Of a DNA stretch of 64,000 bases, positions 25,330 through 35,212 are shown piece by piece (position 1 is the first letter of the stretch; every line of letters begins with the position of its first letter). Source of the stretch: an uncultured Clostridia bacterium (lineage in GTDB: Bacteria; Bacillota; Clostridia; Oscillospirales; Ruminococcaceae). The stretch lies in NCBI GenBank assembly GCA_945923775.1, contig CAMELR010000011.1, positions 1-64,000 of the forward strand, written 5' to 3'. The translations under genes were made by a program, and so were the position numbers. The notes under the pieces are model-generated. The model was given only the letters and a program-made list of their open reading frames with translations. It ran no database searches and had not been told where the DNA came from.

Positions 25330-25935
25330 TTATAGTTCCCGTATCACTCTGACCGCTTCCAGCATTTTTTCGCGGTCCTTGAGCCTGTCAGTTTCAACTC
25401 CGCTGGAAAGATCCACGCAGTACGGACGTACGCTTTCCGCCGCCCGCCGCAGATTCTCCGGGGTAAGTCCTCCGGCGAGGAAAAACGGCTGGCGTATCTC
25501 TGCGCCGTCCAGCAGGGAATGATCGAACATCTCGCCGGTGCCCGTGCCGTTGTCAAGCAGGACGTAATCCGCGTCGAGAGTCTGAACCCTTCCGATATCC
25601 TCCGGAGTGCGTATCTTCGCCGCCTTGATTATCGGAGCGCCGGTGAGTTCCCGCAGTCTGCGGATAAAATCCGCGTCCTCGTCTCCGTGGAGCTGAATCA
25701 CATCTATTATACCACAATTTGCGTACTCGGCGCAAGTGGTTTCCGGAGAATTCACGAAAACCCCTACGGCTTTTATTCCCGGGTCGAGCCGGGAGCGCAG
25801 CCGCCGCGCCGTTTCAGCGTCAATGTTCCGGTGGCTCTTTGGGAAGCCGAGAATGAACCCGATGTAGTCCGGCTTGGCTTCGTTGGCGTAGTCGATATCG
25901 CAGTCGCGGAACATTCCGCAGAGCTTTATTTTCAT
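25330..25935 (-). CDS. trpF: Phosphoribosylanthranilate isomerase
   Basis: Isomerises phosphoribosylanthranilate to the carboxyphenylamino-deoxyribulose phosphate used by TrpC. The 201-residue TIM barrel starts [11 protein letters not shown] with the catalytic Cys6 and has VQLHGDE-like [11 protein letters not shown] and the catalytic Asp in [12 protein letters not shown], ending [12 protein letters not shown]. Its start overlaps the stop of trpC (ATGA). Confidence 0.95.
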   Translation of the reverse strand: MKIKLCGMFRDCDIDYANEAKPDYIGFILGFPKSHRNIDAETARRLRSRLDPGIKAVGVFVNSPETTCAEYANCGIIDVIQLHGDEDADFIRRLRELTGAPIIKAAKIRTPEDIGRVQTLDADYVLLDNGTGTGEMFDHSLLDGAEIRQPFFLAGGLTPENLRRAAESVRPYCVDLSSGVETDRLKDREKMLEAVRVIREL

Positions 25936-26717
25936 ATCGCGTGACCTCTCAGCTCGTCCAGAGCCGCTTTCTTGTCGGGGCTGCGCATGAGAGTTTCGCC
26001 GATGAGCACCGCGTTAGTTCCGTTGCTGCGGAGCGCTTCGATGTCCGCGGCGCTCTTTATGCCGCTCTCCGAAACGAAAAGCACCTCCGGCGGAACCAGC
26101 TTCCTGAGCCGCGCCGAGTTGTTGATGTCAACGGTGAAGGTGCGGAGGTCGCGGTTGTTCACGCCGATTATCCCCGCGCCGACTGAAAGCGCCGTGCGCA
26201 CCTCGTCCTCGTCGTGAGCCTCCACCAGAGCCGAAAGCCCGAGGGAATGCGCGATACCGAGGTACTCCGAAAGCTGTTCCTTCGAGAGGATAGAGCATAT
26301 CAGCAGCACCGCGGAAGCTCCGAGGGTCTTTGCCTGGTAGATCATGTATTCGTCAACGGTGAAGTCCTTGCGGAGAACCGGGATCTTCACCGCATTTGAA
26401 ATTTCAGTGAGGTACTCGTCTCTGCCCTTGAACCAGAACGGCTCGGTAAGGCAGGAAATCGCCGAAGCGCCCGCCCTTTCGTAATCCTTCGCGATATCGA
26501 GGTAAGGGAAATCCGGCGCTATCAGCCCCTTTGACGGGGAAGCGCGCTTGACCTCGCAGATGAACGATATCTCATCGCCGCCGAGCGCCTTTTTAAACGG
26601 GAATCCGGTGTTGGCGTCCATCGCTTCGGCGCGTTTTTTCATTTCTGAGAGCGGGAATGCCGCTTTCTCCTCCGCGACCCGCTGTACTGTGCGTGCTGCA
26701 ATTTCCTCTAATATCAT
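25932..26717 (-). CDS. trpC: Indole-3-glycerol-phosphate synthase
   Basis: Closes the indole ring. The 261-residue barrel has [13 protein letters not shown] with the catalytic lysine, [39 protein letters not shown] and [13 protein letters not shown], all in family order. Start overlaps the trpD stop (ATGA) with GAGG just upstream. TrpC and TrpF are separate proteins here, not fused as in enteric bacteria. Confidence 0.98.
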   Translation of the reverse strand: MILEEIAARTVQRVAEEKAAFPLSEMKKRAEAMDANTGFPFKKALGGDEISFICEVKRASPSKGLIAPDFPYLDIAKDYERAGASAISCLTEPFWFKGRDEYLTEISNAVKIPVLRKDFTVDEYMIYQAKTLGASAVLLICSILSKEQLSEYLGIAHSLGLSALVEAHDEDEVRTALSVGAGIIGVNNRDLRTFTVDINNSARLRKLVPPEVLFVSESGIKSAADIEALRSNGTNAVLIGETLMRSPDKKAALDELRGHAI

Positions 26718-27727
26718 GCCTTGACCTCGTTGGAAACCTTGATGTATTTTTCAAGAGTTTTCATTGCCGCGCCGCTGTCGATGGTATCGGCGGCGAGTTG
26801 TATCCCGTCCTCGATGGTGATTCCCTTTAATATGTGGAGTGCCGCGCCTGCGTTCAGCAGAACCGCGTCCCTTCCGGCGCCCTTTTCGCCGTAGAGTATG
26901 CAGCGCGCCGCCTCGGCGTTTTCAGCGGGAGTGCCGCCAGCAAGCTCGGATTTGTCGTGCCGCTCAATACCGAACTGCTCGGGGGTTATCTCGTACTCCT
27001 CGAAATTGCCGTCCGAGAACTCCACCACCTTAGTGGGAGCGCTGACGGATATTTCGTCGAGCTTATCGGTTCCGTAGACCGCCATACCGCGCTTTACGCC
27101 GAGCTTGGTCAGCGCCTTTGCCATCGGCATGAGCAGCTCCGGCTTGTAAACTCCGAGGAGCTGCACGTTTGCATGAGCCGGGTTTGTGAGCGGCCCCAGG
27201 ATATTGAACACGGTCGGGATTCCTATTTCCTTGCGTACGGGGCCTACGTACTTCATTGCGCTGTGGTACTTCTGCGCGAACAGGAAGCACATTCCCACCT
27301 CGTCGAGGAGCTTCACGCTGCCTTCCGGAGCGGTGGAGATATTCACGCCGAGAGCCTCAAGGCAGTCGGCGGTGCCGCACTTGCTGGAGGCTGCGCGGTT
27401 GCCGTGCTTAGCGACCTTAGCGCCCGCCGCCGCGCATACCAGAGCGGAGATAGTGGAAACGTTGATGGAGTTGGAGCCGTCGCCGCCGGTGCCGACGATT
27501 TCGAGCACGTCGCCGGGGTAGTTCACGCGGTCTGCGCAGTCGCGCATAACGTAGGCGGAAGCGGATATCTCGTCGGTGGTCTCGCCCTTTATGTGGAGCG
27601 CGGTCAGGTAAGCCGCGGTCTGCGCCGGAGTCGTGCTTCCGGTCATTATCTCGCGGGTTACTTCCGCAGCTTCGTCGTAGGTAAGGTCAATGCCCTCGGC
27701 AGCTTTCTTTATCATTTCCTTTATCAT
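26714..27727 (-). CDS. trpD: Anthranilate phosphoribosyltransferase
   Basis: Adds phosphoribose from PRPP to anthranilate. The 337-residue protein has the glycine-rich PRPP/anthranilate motif [26 protein letters not shown] and GPLTNPA. It is a free TrpD, with the glutaminase TrpG encoded separately upstream. Start overlaps the trpG stop (ATGA); GGAGGTAAC precedes it. Confidence 0.98.
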   Translation of the reverse strand: MIKEMIKKAAEGIDLTYDEAAEVTREIMTGSTTPAQTAAYLTALHIKGETTDEISASAYVMRDCADRVNYPGDVLEIVGTGGDGSNSINVSTISALVCAAAGAKVAKHGNRAASSKCGTADCLEALGVNISTAPEGSVKLLDEVGMCFLFAQKYHSAMKYVGPVRKEIGIPTVFNILGPLTNPAHANVQLLGVYKPELLMPMAKALTKLGVKRGMAVYGTDKLDEISVSAPTKVVEFSDGNFEEYEITPEQFGIERHDKSELAGGTPAENAEAARCILYGEKGAGRDAVLLNAGAALHILKGITIEDGIQLAADTIDSGAAMKTLEKYIKVSNEVKA

Positions 27728-28296
27728 AATGTTACCTCCAGAAAGTTCTCAGCCATTTTTCTTCCGTCAGTTGTAAGTATTGATTCCGGGTGGAACTGCA
27801 CGCCGAAAATCGGGAAATCCCTGTGTTCCACTGCCATTATCTCGCCGTCGTCGGTGCGCGCGGTGACTTTCAGGCACTCCGGGAAGCCCTCCTCGGAAGC
27901 CGCCAGCGAGTGGTAGCGCGCTACCTCGCACTTTTCAGGAAGCCCGCGGAACAGCCTGCTAGACGTATCCAGCGTTGTAACGGACTTCTTTCCGTGCATG
28001 AGCTTCTTTGCGTATGTTATCTCAGTGCCGAAGGTCTCGCATATCGCCTGATGACCAAGGCACACGCCGAGTATCGGTATCTTTCCGGCGGCGGTCTTTA
28101 TTACTTCTTCGCACACGCCCGCGTCGCAGGGTCTGCCGGGACCGGGGCTTACTATGATGTGCGAGGGCTTCAGATCCATTATCTCGTCAGCGGTCATTTC
28201 ATCGTTGCGAATGACCCTGATGTCGGGGTTTATGCCGCCGATAAGCTGGTAGAGATTGTATGAAAAGCTGTCGTAGTTATCTATCAGAAGTATCAT
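27724..28296 (-). CDS. trpG: Anthranilate synthase glutamine amidotransferase subunit
   Basis: Class I glutaminase that supplies ammonia to TrpE. The 190-residue protein starts [15 protein letters not shown] and has the catalytic Cys79 in GVCLGHQAI and the His-Glu pair in QFHPESI. The ATG at 28296 was chosen over the longer frame because an AGGAGGA site lies just upstream and the family begins here. In Bacillus this subunit is shared with para-aminobenzoate synthase; in this window no pabB copy is seen. Start overlaps the trpE stop. Confidence 0.97.
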   Translation of the reverse strand: MILLIDNYDSFSYNLYQLIGGINPDIRVIRNDEMTADEIMDLKPSHIIVSPGPGRPCDAGVCEEVIKTAAGKIPILGVCLGHQAICETFGTEITYAKKLMHGKKSVTTLDTSSRLFRGLPEKCEVARYHSLAASEEGFPECLKVTARTDDGEIMAVEHRDFPIFGVQFHPESILTTDGRKMAENFLEVTL

Positions 28297-29765
28297 ATGT
28301 TCTCCTCCTGCGCGATGGTGAGCGCGTTCATAACTGCCTTCGCCTTGTTGATGCACTCGTTGTATTCGTTGACCGGAACGCTGTCTGCTACGATTCCCGC
28401 TCCGCTTCTTACGAACACCCTGCCGTTTTTCTTGAATGCGAGGCGTATCGCAATGCAGGTATCGAGGTTTCCGCGGAAGTCGATGTAGCCGACTGCACCG
28501 CCGTAAACTCCGCGCTTGTTGTTCTCAAGCTCGTTGATTATCTCGCACGCCCTGAGCTTCGGAGCGCCGGAGAGCGTACCCGCCGGGAGCACCGCGTCCA
28601 CGGCGTCCAGCGCGGATTTGCTGTCGAGTATCTCGCCGCGAACAGTGGAGCCGATGTGCATTACGTGGGAGTAGCGCTCGATGCACATGTACTTCTCGAC
28701 CTCCACGGAGCCGAACTTGCTGACCTTTCCGATGTCGTTTCGTCCGAGGTCGACCAGCATGTTGTGCTCGGAAAGCTCCTTTTCATCGTGGAGCAGCTCG
28801 GTCTCGAGGCGCTTGTCCTCCTCGTCGGTGGCGCCTCTAGGGCGGGTGCCTGCGAGTGGGAAGGTGTGGAGCGTTCCGTTTTCGAGCTTCACGAGGGTCT
28901 CAGGGGAGGCTCCGGCGATCTCCATATCGTCGCTGGAGAAGAAGAACATGTAAGGGGAGGGGTTGGTAGCCCTCAGAACGCGGTACGCGTCCAGCAGGCT
29001 TCCGTCGAAGTCCGCGTCAAGACGGTTTGAGAGCACCACCTGGAATATGTCGCCTTCGTAGATGTAGTGCTTCGCCTTCTCGACCATCGCGCAGTACTGC
29101 TCCTCGCTGAACAGCCTGCGGAACTCCGAGCGGAGCTTTCCGTGCGGGATATCAGCGGGCTTGCCGTTCCTGATGAGCTGCTCCATTTCGGCGAGGTCTG
29201 CCTCTGCCTTTGCGTACTCGTTTTCGAGGTCGTCCGTGGAGATGTTGGTTATCAGCACGATCTTCTGGTGAATGTTGTCGAAGGCTATTACCTTGTCAAA
29301 CAGCATGAGGTCAACGTCCTTGAACTGTTCCTCGTCCTTCGCGTCGAGGTTCAGGGTGGGTTCGCTGTACTTTATGTAGTCGTAGGAGAAGTACCCGACC
29401 AGACCGCCGGTGAAAGACGGGAAGCCCTCCAGCTTCGGGCTGGTGTACTTCTTCATGAGTTCCTTGATGTACGCCGCCGGGTGCGCCTGGCGAGAGGTCT
29501 CGGTCTTTCCGGTGATGACGTCCTTCACGGTGAGCTCGCCGTTGGTGCAGGTAAGCTCCAGCTTCGGGTTGTAGCCGAGGAAGGTGTAGCGACCCCATTT
29601 TTCCTGGTTCTCGACGCTTTCGAGTATGTAAACATGGCGGCTCACTCTGCGGAGCTTTTTCAGTACCTCGATCGGGGTGGTGAAGTCGGAGAGTATCTCG
29701 CGGCATACCGGGATAACGCTGTATCCGGTGAGTTCCTTTGCCTTTTCAAGAGTAGGTTTCAGCAT
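28293..29765 (-). CDS. trpE: Anthranilate synthase component I
   Basis: Converts chorismate and ammonia to anthranilate, the committed step. The 490-residue protein has ILESVEN near residue 46, the motif where tryptophan feedback inhibition acts in relatives, then IFQVVLSNR, PEKLVKLENG-type ASPETLVKLENG, and the C-terminal chorismate-binding blocks AGTLSGAPKLRACEII and RSGAGIVADSVP. The ATG at 29765 has an AGGAAAGGA site; an in-frame TTG at 29786 lies over that site and is rejected. First gene of trpEGDCFBA. Confidence 0.97.
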   Translation of the reverse strand: MLKPTLEKAKELTGYSVIPVCREILSDFTTPIEVLKKLRRVSRHVYILESVENQEKWGRYTFLGYNPKLELTCTNGELTVKDVITGKTETSRQAHPAAYIKELMKKYTSPKLEGFPSFTGGLVGYFSYDYIKYSEPTLNLDAKDEEQFKDVDLMLFDKVIAFDNIHQKIVLITNISTDDLENEYAKAEADLAEMEQLIRNGKPADIPHGKLRSEFRRLFSEEQYCAMVEKAKHYIYEGDIFQVVLSNRLDADFDGSLLDAYRVLRATNPSPYMFFFSSDDMEIAGASPETLVKLENGTLHTFPLAGTRPRGATDEEDKRLETELLHDEKELSEHNMLVDLGRNDIGKVSKFGSVEVEKYMCIERYSHVMHIGSTVRGEILDSKSALDAVDAVLPAGTLSGAPKLRACEIINELENNKRGVYGGAVGYIDFRGNLDTCIAIRLAFKKNGRVFVRSGAGIVADSVPVNEYNECINKAKAVMNALTIAQEENI

Positions 29766-29784
29766 GATAATGTTCCTTTCCTGC

Positions 29785-30078
29785 AAAACAAAAACTCCGC
29801 CCTTAAACGCAGAGAACCTCTGCTTCTAAGGACGGAGTATACACTACACCGCGGTACCACCTTAATTTGCGGCCTCGAAGCCGCACACTCGCCGGATACT
29901 AACATATCCCTGCAATTAACGCTTGCAACACGTCGCAGAATACTCGGCAGGCTTTGGACACCGCCTTTGACTGCGCCCTCTGTGGTCCATTTGATATGCT
30001 CTGCGTTCTGCGGTATTCTCAGCAGCGACCGCTCTCTGGGAGTGCACAAGCATTTTTATCTCCACGTCTTTGGTTTGT
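29785..30078 (-). promoter_or_regulatory. T-box riboswitch, tRNA-Trp type, upstream of trpE
   Basis: On the minus strand the conserved T-box sequence AAGGTGGTACCGCGG lies at 29849-29864. The terminator stem follows (29827-29838 with 29794-29805, with an inner 6-bp GCAGAG/CTCTGC stem) and a run of T. In Stem I, GTGG/CCAC and ATGC/GCAT helices border a loop holding TGG at 29987-29989 followed by A, the expected specifier position, so the ligand is uncharged tRNA-Trp. Binding should favour the antiterminator and let the trp operon be made when tryptophan is short. The exact 5' limit is approximate. Confidence 0.93.
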
Positions 30079-30141
30079 AAGGGCGTATTGAATTGTAAGA
30101 CCTTACCGGTTTGGACGCCGGAAGGCTCTTTTGTTGTGATT

Positions 30142-30170
30142 ATGATACCACAAATTTCCCGGCTTGTCAA
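30142..30170 (-). promoter_or_regulatory. Sigma-A promoter of the trp operon
   Basis: On the minus strand TTGACA (30165-30170), 17 bases, TATCAT (30142-30147). It lies about 60 bases before Stem I of the T-box. The leader between them can form a CCTTCCGG/CCGGTAAGG hairpin. Confidence 0.85.
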
Positions 30171-30261
30171 GGGCTTTTTGAAATTTTTTTCTTGTGTTCC
30201 TGCAAAGTTAAATCCGCTTAAATTGAGTGTTGATTTTTAACTAAAATATTTGCTGAACCGC
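30171..30261. other. A+T-rich divergent spacer between trp and alpha-galactosidase promoters
   Basis: About 90 bases with many A and T runs separate the two divergent promoters. I see a short GTTGATTTTTAAC dyad at about 30228-30240 but no operator I can name, and no open frame. Confidence 0.5.
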
Positions 30262-30290
30262 TTGAAAAATAATACGGGATATGCTATACT
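30262..30290 (+). promoter_or_regulatory. Sigma-A promoter of the alpha-galactosidase gene
   Basis: TTGAAA (30262-30267), 17 bases, TATACT (30285-30290). Transcription should begin near 30297, about 38 bases before the ATG. Confidence 0.8.
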
Positions 30291-30334
30291 ATAGCTATCC
30301 GAAACCGGAAAATCAACACCAGAGAGGTAACGAA

Positions 30335-32530
30335 ATGCCGATAATCTACGACGAAAAGAAGCGGGTATTCAAGCTTGACACTCCGAATACCACCTACGCC
30401 TTCCACGTAACGAATTCCAACCACCTGCTGCACCTTTACTACGGTGCTTCCATTCCCGAGACGGACATCACGCACATGCTGCGTATCCCGAACGACGAGC
30501 CGTTCGTACCCTCAACGCACGACGGAATGGGTCCGCACTCTTTCGACTGCGCTGCTATCGAGTTCCCGACAAGCGGCGTTGCTGACTTCCGCGAGCCGTG
30601 CATGCAGCTCATGGACAAGTACGGAATGAGCGCCTGCGAGTGCTACTACGACAGCTACGCCATCTATAAGGGCAAGAAAAAGCTGGAGGGACTCCCCGCG
30701 ACCTACGCCAACACCGACGACGAAGTTACCAGCCTCGAGGTATACTGCAAGGACCCGCACAACGGGCTTGAGATCACGCTCCAGTACAGCGTGTTCGAGA
30801 AGCTGGACGTTATCACCCGCTCCGTAAAGGTGAAGAACGGCGGCGCCGACCCCATTGAGCTGCGCAGACTGCTCTCCACCTGCGTTGAGCTTGACAGCAA
30901 GGATTACGACATGATCACTCTCTACGGCACCTGGGCAAGGGAGCGCCACGTACAGCGCAATCCGCTGCACTTCGGCAAGCAGCTCGTGGATAGCTGCCGC
31001 GGAGCCACCAGCCACGCTCACAACAACTTCATCGCGATAGTCGACCACAAGGCTACCGAGGACTACGGCGACTGCTACGGCTTTGCGCTGTGCTACTCCG
31101 GAAGCTTCGTTGCGGGCTGCGAGGTCAACCAGTATGAAAAGACCCGTGTGTTCTCCGGAATCAACCCGTACGACTTCAGCTGGCACCTTGACCTCGGCGA
31201 GGAGTTCCAGGCTCCAGAGGTCATCATGGTATTCTCAGCGAGCGGTATCGGCACGATGAGCCGCACCTTCCACGACGTTATGAGAAACAACCTTACCCGC
31301 GGCAAGTGGAAGGATATTCGCCGCCCCATTCTCATCAACAACTGGGAAGCGACTTACTTTAATTTTGACACCGACAAGCTGCTTGACATCGCGCGTGAGT
31401 CCGCGAAGGCAGGCATTGAAATGCTGGTAATGGACGACGGCTGGTTCGGACACAGGAACGACGACAAGTCTTCTCTCGGCGACTGGTTCGTGAACGAGGA
31501 CAAGATCAAGGGCGGTCTGAAGCACCTCGTTGACGAGGTTAACAAGCTTGGCCTGAAGTTCGGTATCTGGTTCGAGCCGGAGATGATCAGCCCGGACAGC
31601 GAGCTGTACAAGGCGCACCCCGACTGGTGCATACATATCCCGGGACGTCCCCGCACCACCTGCCGTTCTCAGCTTGTTATCGACTTCTCCCGCAAGGAAG
31701 TTCGCGATTACATCTACGACCAGATGTACAAGATACTCTCCTCCGCGAATATCGAGTACGTAAAGTGGGACATGAACCGTCAGCTCTGCGAGGTCGGCAA
31801 CGAGGTGCTCCCGCCCGAGAGACAGCGCGAGATCTGGCACCGCTACGTACTCGGAGTTTACGAGATCCAGGAGCGCCTGCTCACTGATTTCCCCGACCTT
31901 CTGCTTGAGAACTGCGCCGGCGGCGGCTCCAGATTCGACGCGGGCATGCTCTACTATTCGCCGCAGATCTGGTGCTCCGACGATACCGACGCCATCGAGC
32001 GCCTCAAGATTCAGTACGGAACTTCGATGTGCTATCCCTGCTCCTGCTTCGGCGCGCACGTTTCCGACAGCCCGAACCACTGCGTAGGAAGAATCACACC
32101 GTTCGAGACCCGTGGAAGAGTTGCGATGGTAGGAACCTTCGGCTACGAGCTTGACATCACCAAGATCTCCGACGACGACAAGTGGAATATCCGCAAGCAG
32201 ATCGAGGAGTTCAACAAGTACAACCCGCTGGTGCGCACCGGCGATCACTACAGGATCGGCAATCCGTTCGACAACGACCGTTTCGACGCATGGGAGTTCG
32301 TCGCAAAGGACAAGAGCGAGGCTCTGCTGGAGTACATTCAGGTCCTGAAGGAACCGAGCGTATTCCTGCACAGAGTGCGCCTGGTAGGTCTTGAGAAGGG
32401 CTGTTACTACCGCCACGAGGAGACCGGAAAGGTGTACAGCGCAGAAGTCCTGATGAACAGCGGCTTTGACATTCCGTCCCTGTGGGGAGATTTCCAGAGC
32501 TATATAGCGCATTTCATTAAGGAAAACTAA
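30335..32530 (+). CDS. GH36 alpha-galactosidase
   Basis: A 731-residue glycoside hydrolase family 36 enzyme that releases terminal alpha-1,6-galactose from raffinose-type sugars and galactomannan pieces. A beta-sandwich N-terminal domain precedes the TIM barrel. The nucleophile is Asp479 in VKWDMNR and the acid/base Asp549 in CSDDTDAIERL, close to positions 478 and 548 known for the Geobacillus enzyme. VMDDGWFGHR and NCAGGGSRFD are also diagnostic. No signal peptide, so it is cytoplasmic and depends on import of the sugar; no transporter is in the window. The ATG at 30335 has an AGAGAGG site. Strong codon bias suggests good expression. Confidence 0.96.
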   Translation: MPIIYDEKKRVFKLDTPNTTYAFHVTNSNHLLHLYYGASIPETDITHMLRIPNDEPFVPSTHDGMGPHSFDCAAIEFPTSGVADFREPCMQLMDKYGMSACECYYDSYAIYKGKKKLEGLPATYANTDDEVTSLEVYCKDPHNGLEITLQYSVFEKLDVITRSVKVKNGGADPIELRRLLSTCVELDSKDYDMITLYGTWARERHVQRNPLHFGKQLVDSCRGATSHAHNNFIAIVDHKATEDYGDCYGFALCYSGSFVAGCEVNQYEKTRVFSGINPYDFSWHLDLGEEFQAPEVIMVFSASGIGTMSRTFHDVMRNNLTRGKWKDIRRPILINNWEATYFNFDTDKLLDIARESAKAGIEMLVMDDGWFGHRNDDKSSLGDWFVNEDKIKGGLKHLVDEVNKLGLKFGIWFEPEMISPDSELYKAHPDWCIHIPGRPRTTCRSQLVIDFSRKEVRDYIYDQMYKILSSANIEYVKWDMNRQLCEVGNEVLPPERQREIWHRYVLGVYEIQERLLTDFPDLLLENCAGGGSRFDAGMLYYSPQIWCSDDTDAIERLKIQYGTSMCYPCSCFGAHVSDSPNHCVGRITPFETRGRVAMVGTFGYELDITKISDDDKWNIRKQIEEFNKYNPLVRTGDHYRIGNPFDNDRFDAWEFVAKDKSEALLEYIQVLKEPSVFLHRVRLVGLEKGCYYRHEETGKVYSAEVLMNSGFDIPSLWGDFQSYIAHFIKEN

Positions 32531-32544
32531 ACGTTAAAATAGAG

Positions 32545-32573
32545 CAGAGCGGAGCAATTCCGCTCTGTTTTTT
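32545..32573 (+). terminator. Intrinsic terminator after the alpha-galactosidase gene
   Basis: A 9-bp perfect stem (32545-32553 with 32559-32567) with loop GCAAT, then six T. Confidence 0.92.
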
Positions 32574-32596
32574 AAAATTCAGAAAGGGGGAGCGGC

Positions 32597-35158
32597 ATGT
32601 CTGATACCAGCAGAATATACATTCCGAAACGCGTGAGCGGAATGCTCCGCGGGATCTATACAAACCGCGTGACGGTTGTCAGCGCCCCCGATGGCTGCGG
32701 AAAATCCACCCTGGTGCGGGAGTTCACCTCGCGCACCCGCCCGACCGGAATATCGCTGCGTACCATCACCGGTGCCAGGAACACCGGCGAGTGCTTCGCG
32801 CAGATATGCGCCATAGTCACGGGGCAGGAGTTCGCGGAGCCGCTTTCTGAGCGCGAGTTCATGGCGGTTTCGCAGGAGTTCGCGGCGGCGCGGCCGAAGA
32901 AGCCGCTTCTGATAGTCGTTGACTGCGACTGCGCAGCGCGCACAGCGCTGGGAAACTACCGCACGGCAAAGCTGCTCCGGGACTGCCGCTGCGCGCGGTT
33001 CGTGTTCGTTTCCAGCGCGATGAAGCCCGCATATCGGGAACTAGCGCATGAAATGGGATTCACGCTCATCGAGCGCGACAGCCTCAGCATGAACATATCT
33101 GAGGTGATGGAGTACGCCGGGCGCTGTGGCATAAGCCTCAATGCAAGGGAGGCGTACAGCGCCTGCCGCGGCTCCTTCCTCGGGACGCGGCTGTGCCTTA
33201 TGCTGGCGCAGCGCGGCGAGAATTTCCAGAACCTCACTGCGGAGGGACGGCTGATACGCGCGGTGCTCCAGCCGGGGCCAGTGAGCCTTCACGGCGCGCT
33301 GACCGCAGCGGCGGCGTTTCCGGAGCTTCCAGAGGAATTCCTGAGCGACCTCAGGGCGTTCAGCGCCGTCACCGAGTTCTTCGGCGCGGAGCTTTTCACC
33401 CGCGCGGGAATAACCCGTGAGCTTGAGCGGCTGCATCAGATGATCCCGCTTGTGGACATCGACCGCCGCACCAGCGCGGTGAAGATCCACCCGACGTTGA
33501 TTCACGCCGCATATAGAGTGTTTTTCGAGTTCCCGGAGAACGTCCAGCACGACATGCGCGTATGCTTTGCGCGGCATTTCAACCGTATCGGAGAGAGCTT
33601 CTCGTCGTTCCTGGAGTACTTCCTTGCCGGGGATTACCAGCTCGCCGCAGACGTCCGCGCCTGGGGCAGGATATCGTATTTTACGCTGATGAGGTCCTCG
33701 AAGCTGCTTCAGCGGTTCGTGACGGAATGCCCACTATCCTGCAAGGCGGCTATCCCGAGGATACTGCGTATGAACGCGCTGCTTATGCATTCTCCGCTGA
33801 GACCCATGCTGCTCGGAAAATTCGATGAAATAATAAGCTGGGTAGGAAATTCGGAGGATCACAGCGCGGCGGAAAAGCAGCGTCTGATAAGCTACGCATA
33901 TGCGCTGAAATCCAACGAGGACTTGTATTCCCTTGACAAAATGGGTGCGAACATCAAGCGCGCCTACGACCTTTTCAAGATCCACCGCGAGTACGAAGCA
34001 CCGAAGTTCCCGTGGACGATGTACGCGCCGTCGGTGTTCTGCCTGATACATCGTCGGGGGCATTCCATGCAGACCGAGAACGCGCAGTTCACGCGGTATC
34101 AGCACATGTACACCGAAATGCTGAACCACGGCAAGTACGTGCAGATGATCTTCACCGGCGAGATGAAGTACTACCAGGGCGACCTTACTGGGGGACTTGA
34201 GCTGCTTTCCGCTGCGGCTTCGTTCTGCTCCGTCAGGGAGCAGGGAGCAACCCGGCTTGCCGCGCTCTATTGTGCGGCGAAATGCTGCCTGTACCTCGGG
34301 GATTACGAGGGATTCTACGAAATGCTCACGGATATCCACGACACGGAGCACGCGCATGTCAATGCCGAGGAGGGCGAGTGCGCAAAGCTGTGCCTGGGGC
34401 TTCTCAGGGGACTTCGCGGCGGCGGTTTCGAGGATATGTGGTATGCGATATGCAGCGAGGAGAGCGACCTGCTCTGCAATCGGTATACCGCGCCGTATTT
34501 TGCTCTGGTAAAGGCACTGTACCTTCTCCGTACCGGAAAGTACGATCTGCTTTCAGGACACACCGAGCAGTACCTCCATGCCGCCGACAGCGCCGAAAAC
34601 GAGGCGGTCAGCATTGCGCTGCGGCTTTGCACGGCGCAGGCTTCGCTTTCGCTGGGAAGCTTCGAGCGTGCTTCAATGGCTCTGACGAGGGCGCTGGATA
34701 TCGCAATGGAAAACCGGATACCGTCGGCGCTGGGGGAGTTCTGCGCGGCGTTTCCGGAGCTTTTCGGGCAGATGGAGCAGATGCTCCCGGAGAGGTATTC
34801 TGTGATAATTCACCAGGCTCAGCGGCTCGGCGCGGAGTTCCGCCGCGGAGTGGAGACCGTCCGCACCTACGAGATAACCTACGCCGCAAGCGTTCAGCGC
34901 GATAATTTCGCGGAGCACTATCTCGTGCCGCTGAAAATCCTGCTTGAATCGGCGGAGGGTCTGCGGCAGGAGCTTGGGCTGTCGGTAACGGCGTTCAAAT
35001 ATGCGGTGATGGCTGCTTCCGGAGTGGAGAACAAGGAGATTTGCAGGCTGTTCAGCGTATCCGAGGACAGCGTGAAAAGCAGCCTGAAACGCACCTTTGC
35101 AGCGCTTGGAGTAAAGAATCGCCGCGGTCTTATAGGGAAAATTCCTACGATAAAATAA
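32597..35158 (+). CDS. Large MalT-like LuxR-family transcriptional regulator
   Basis: An 853-residue STAND-type regulator. The P-loop is APDGCGKST at 30-38; LLIVVDCDC near residue 110 looks like Walker B. A long alpha-helical repeat region follows, and the last ~50 residues form a LuxR helix-turn-helix (NKEICRLFSVSEDSVKSSLKRTFAALGVKNR). This resembles MalT, which binds ATP and a sugar inducer. It follows the alpha-galactosidase after a terminator and has its own GGGGGAG site but no clear promoter; control of that gene is a reasonable inference, not shown. G+C-rich codon use differs little from neighbours. Confidence 0.85.
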   Translation: MSDTSRIYIPKRVSGMLRGIYTNRVTVVSAPDGCGKSTLVREFTSRTRPTGISLRTITGARNTGECFAQICAIVTGQEFAEPLSEREFMAVSQEFAAARPKKPLLIVVDCDCAARTALGNYRTAKLLRDCRCARFVFVSSAMKPAYRELAHEMGFTLIERDSLSMNISEVMEYAGRCGISLNAREAYSACRGSFLGTRLCLMLAQRGENFQNLTAEGRLIRAVLQPGPVSLHGALTAAAAFPELPEEFLSDLRAFSAVTEFFGAELFTRAGITRELERLHQMIPLVDIDRRTSAVKIHPTLIHAAYRVFFEFPENVQHDMRVCFARHFNRIGESFSSFLEYFLAGDYQLAADVRAWGRISYFTLMRSSKLLQRFVTECPLSCKAAIPRILRMNALLMHSPLRPMLLGKFDEIISWVGNSEDHSAAEKQRLISYAYALKSNEDLYSLDKMGANIKRAYDLFKIHREYEAPKFPWTMYAPSVFCLIHRRGHSMQTENAQFTRYQHMYTEMLNHGKYVQMIFTGEMKYYQGDLTGGLELLSAAASFCSVREQGATRLAALYCAAKCCLYLGDYEGFYEMLTDIHDTEHAHVNAEEGECAKLCLGLLRGLRGGGFEDMWYAICSEESDLLCNRYTAPYFALVKALYLLRTGKYDLLSGHTEQYLHAADSAENEAVSIALRLCTAQASLSLGSFERASMALTRALDIAMENRIPSALGEFCAAFPELFGQMEQMLPERYSVIIHQAQRLGAEFRRGVETVRTYEITYAASVQRDNFAEHYLVPLKILLESAEGLRQELGLSVTAFKYAVMAASGVENKEICRLFSVSEDSVKSSLKRTFAALGVKNRRGLIGKIPTIK

Positions 35159-35187
35159 AAAGGAGCCGTAAAATTACAGCTCCTTTT
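35158..35187. terminator. Bidirectional terminator between the LuxR-type gene and dapL
   Basis: A 14-base arm (35158-35171) pairs with 35174-35187 with one mismatch, flanked by A on the left and T on the right, serving both converging genes. A perfect 16-bp palindrome (35188-35203) adjoins it on the dapL side. Confidence 0.85.
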
Positions 35188-35212
35188 ACTATTTCGAAAT
35201 AGTAAATCAGAA

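Noticed and set aside
23853-25352. A 499-residue plus-strand frame opposite trpB and trpA
   Set aside because: It covers the conserved trp genes in antisense, with no recognisable protein features.
29759-30170. Short minus-strand frames across the trp leader, a possible leader peptide
   Set aside because: They run through conserved T-box structure and lack tandem Trp codons or a ribosome site.
30245-30275. A CcpA (cre) site overlapping the alpha-galactosidase -35 box
   Set aside because: TGAACCGCTTGA looks similar but is one base short of the cre spacing.
31235-32512. A 425-residue minus-strand frame opposite the alpha-galactosidase gene
   Set aside because: Shadow of the GH36 coding sequence; catalytic residues of the plus strand confirm the real gene.
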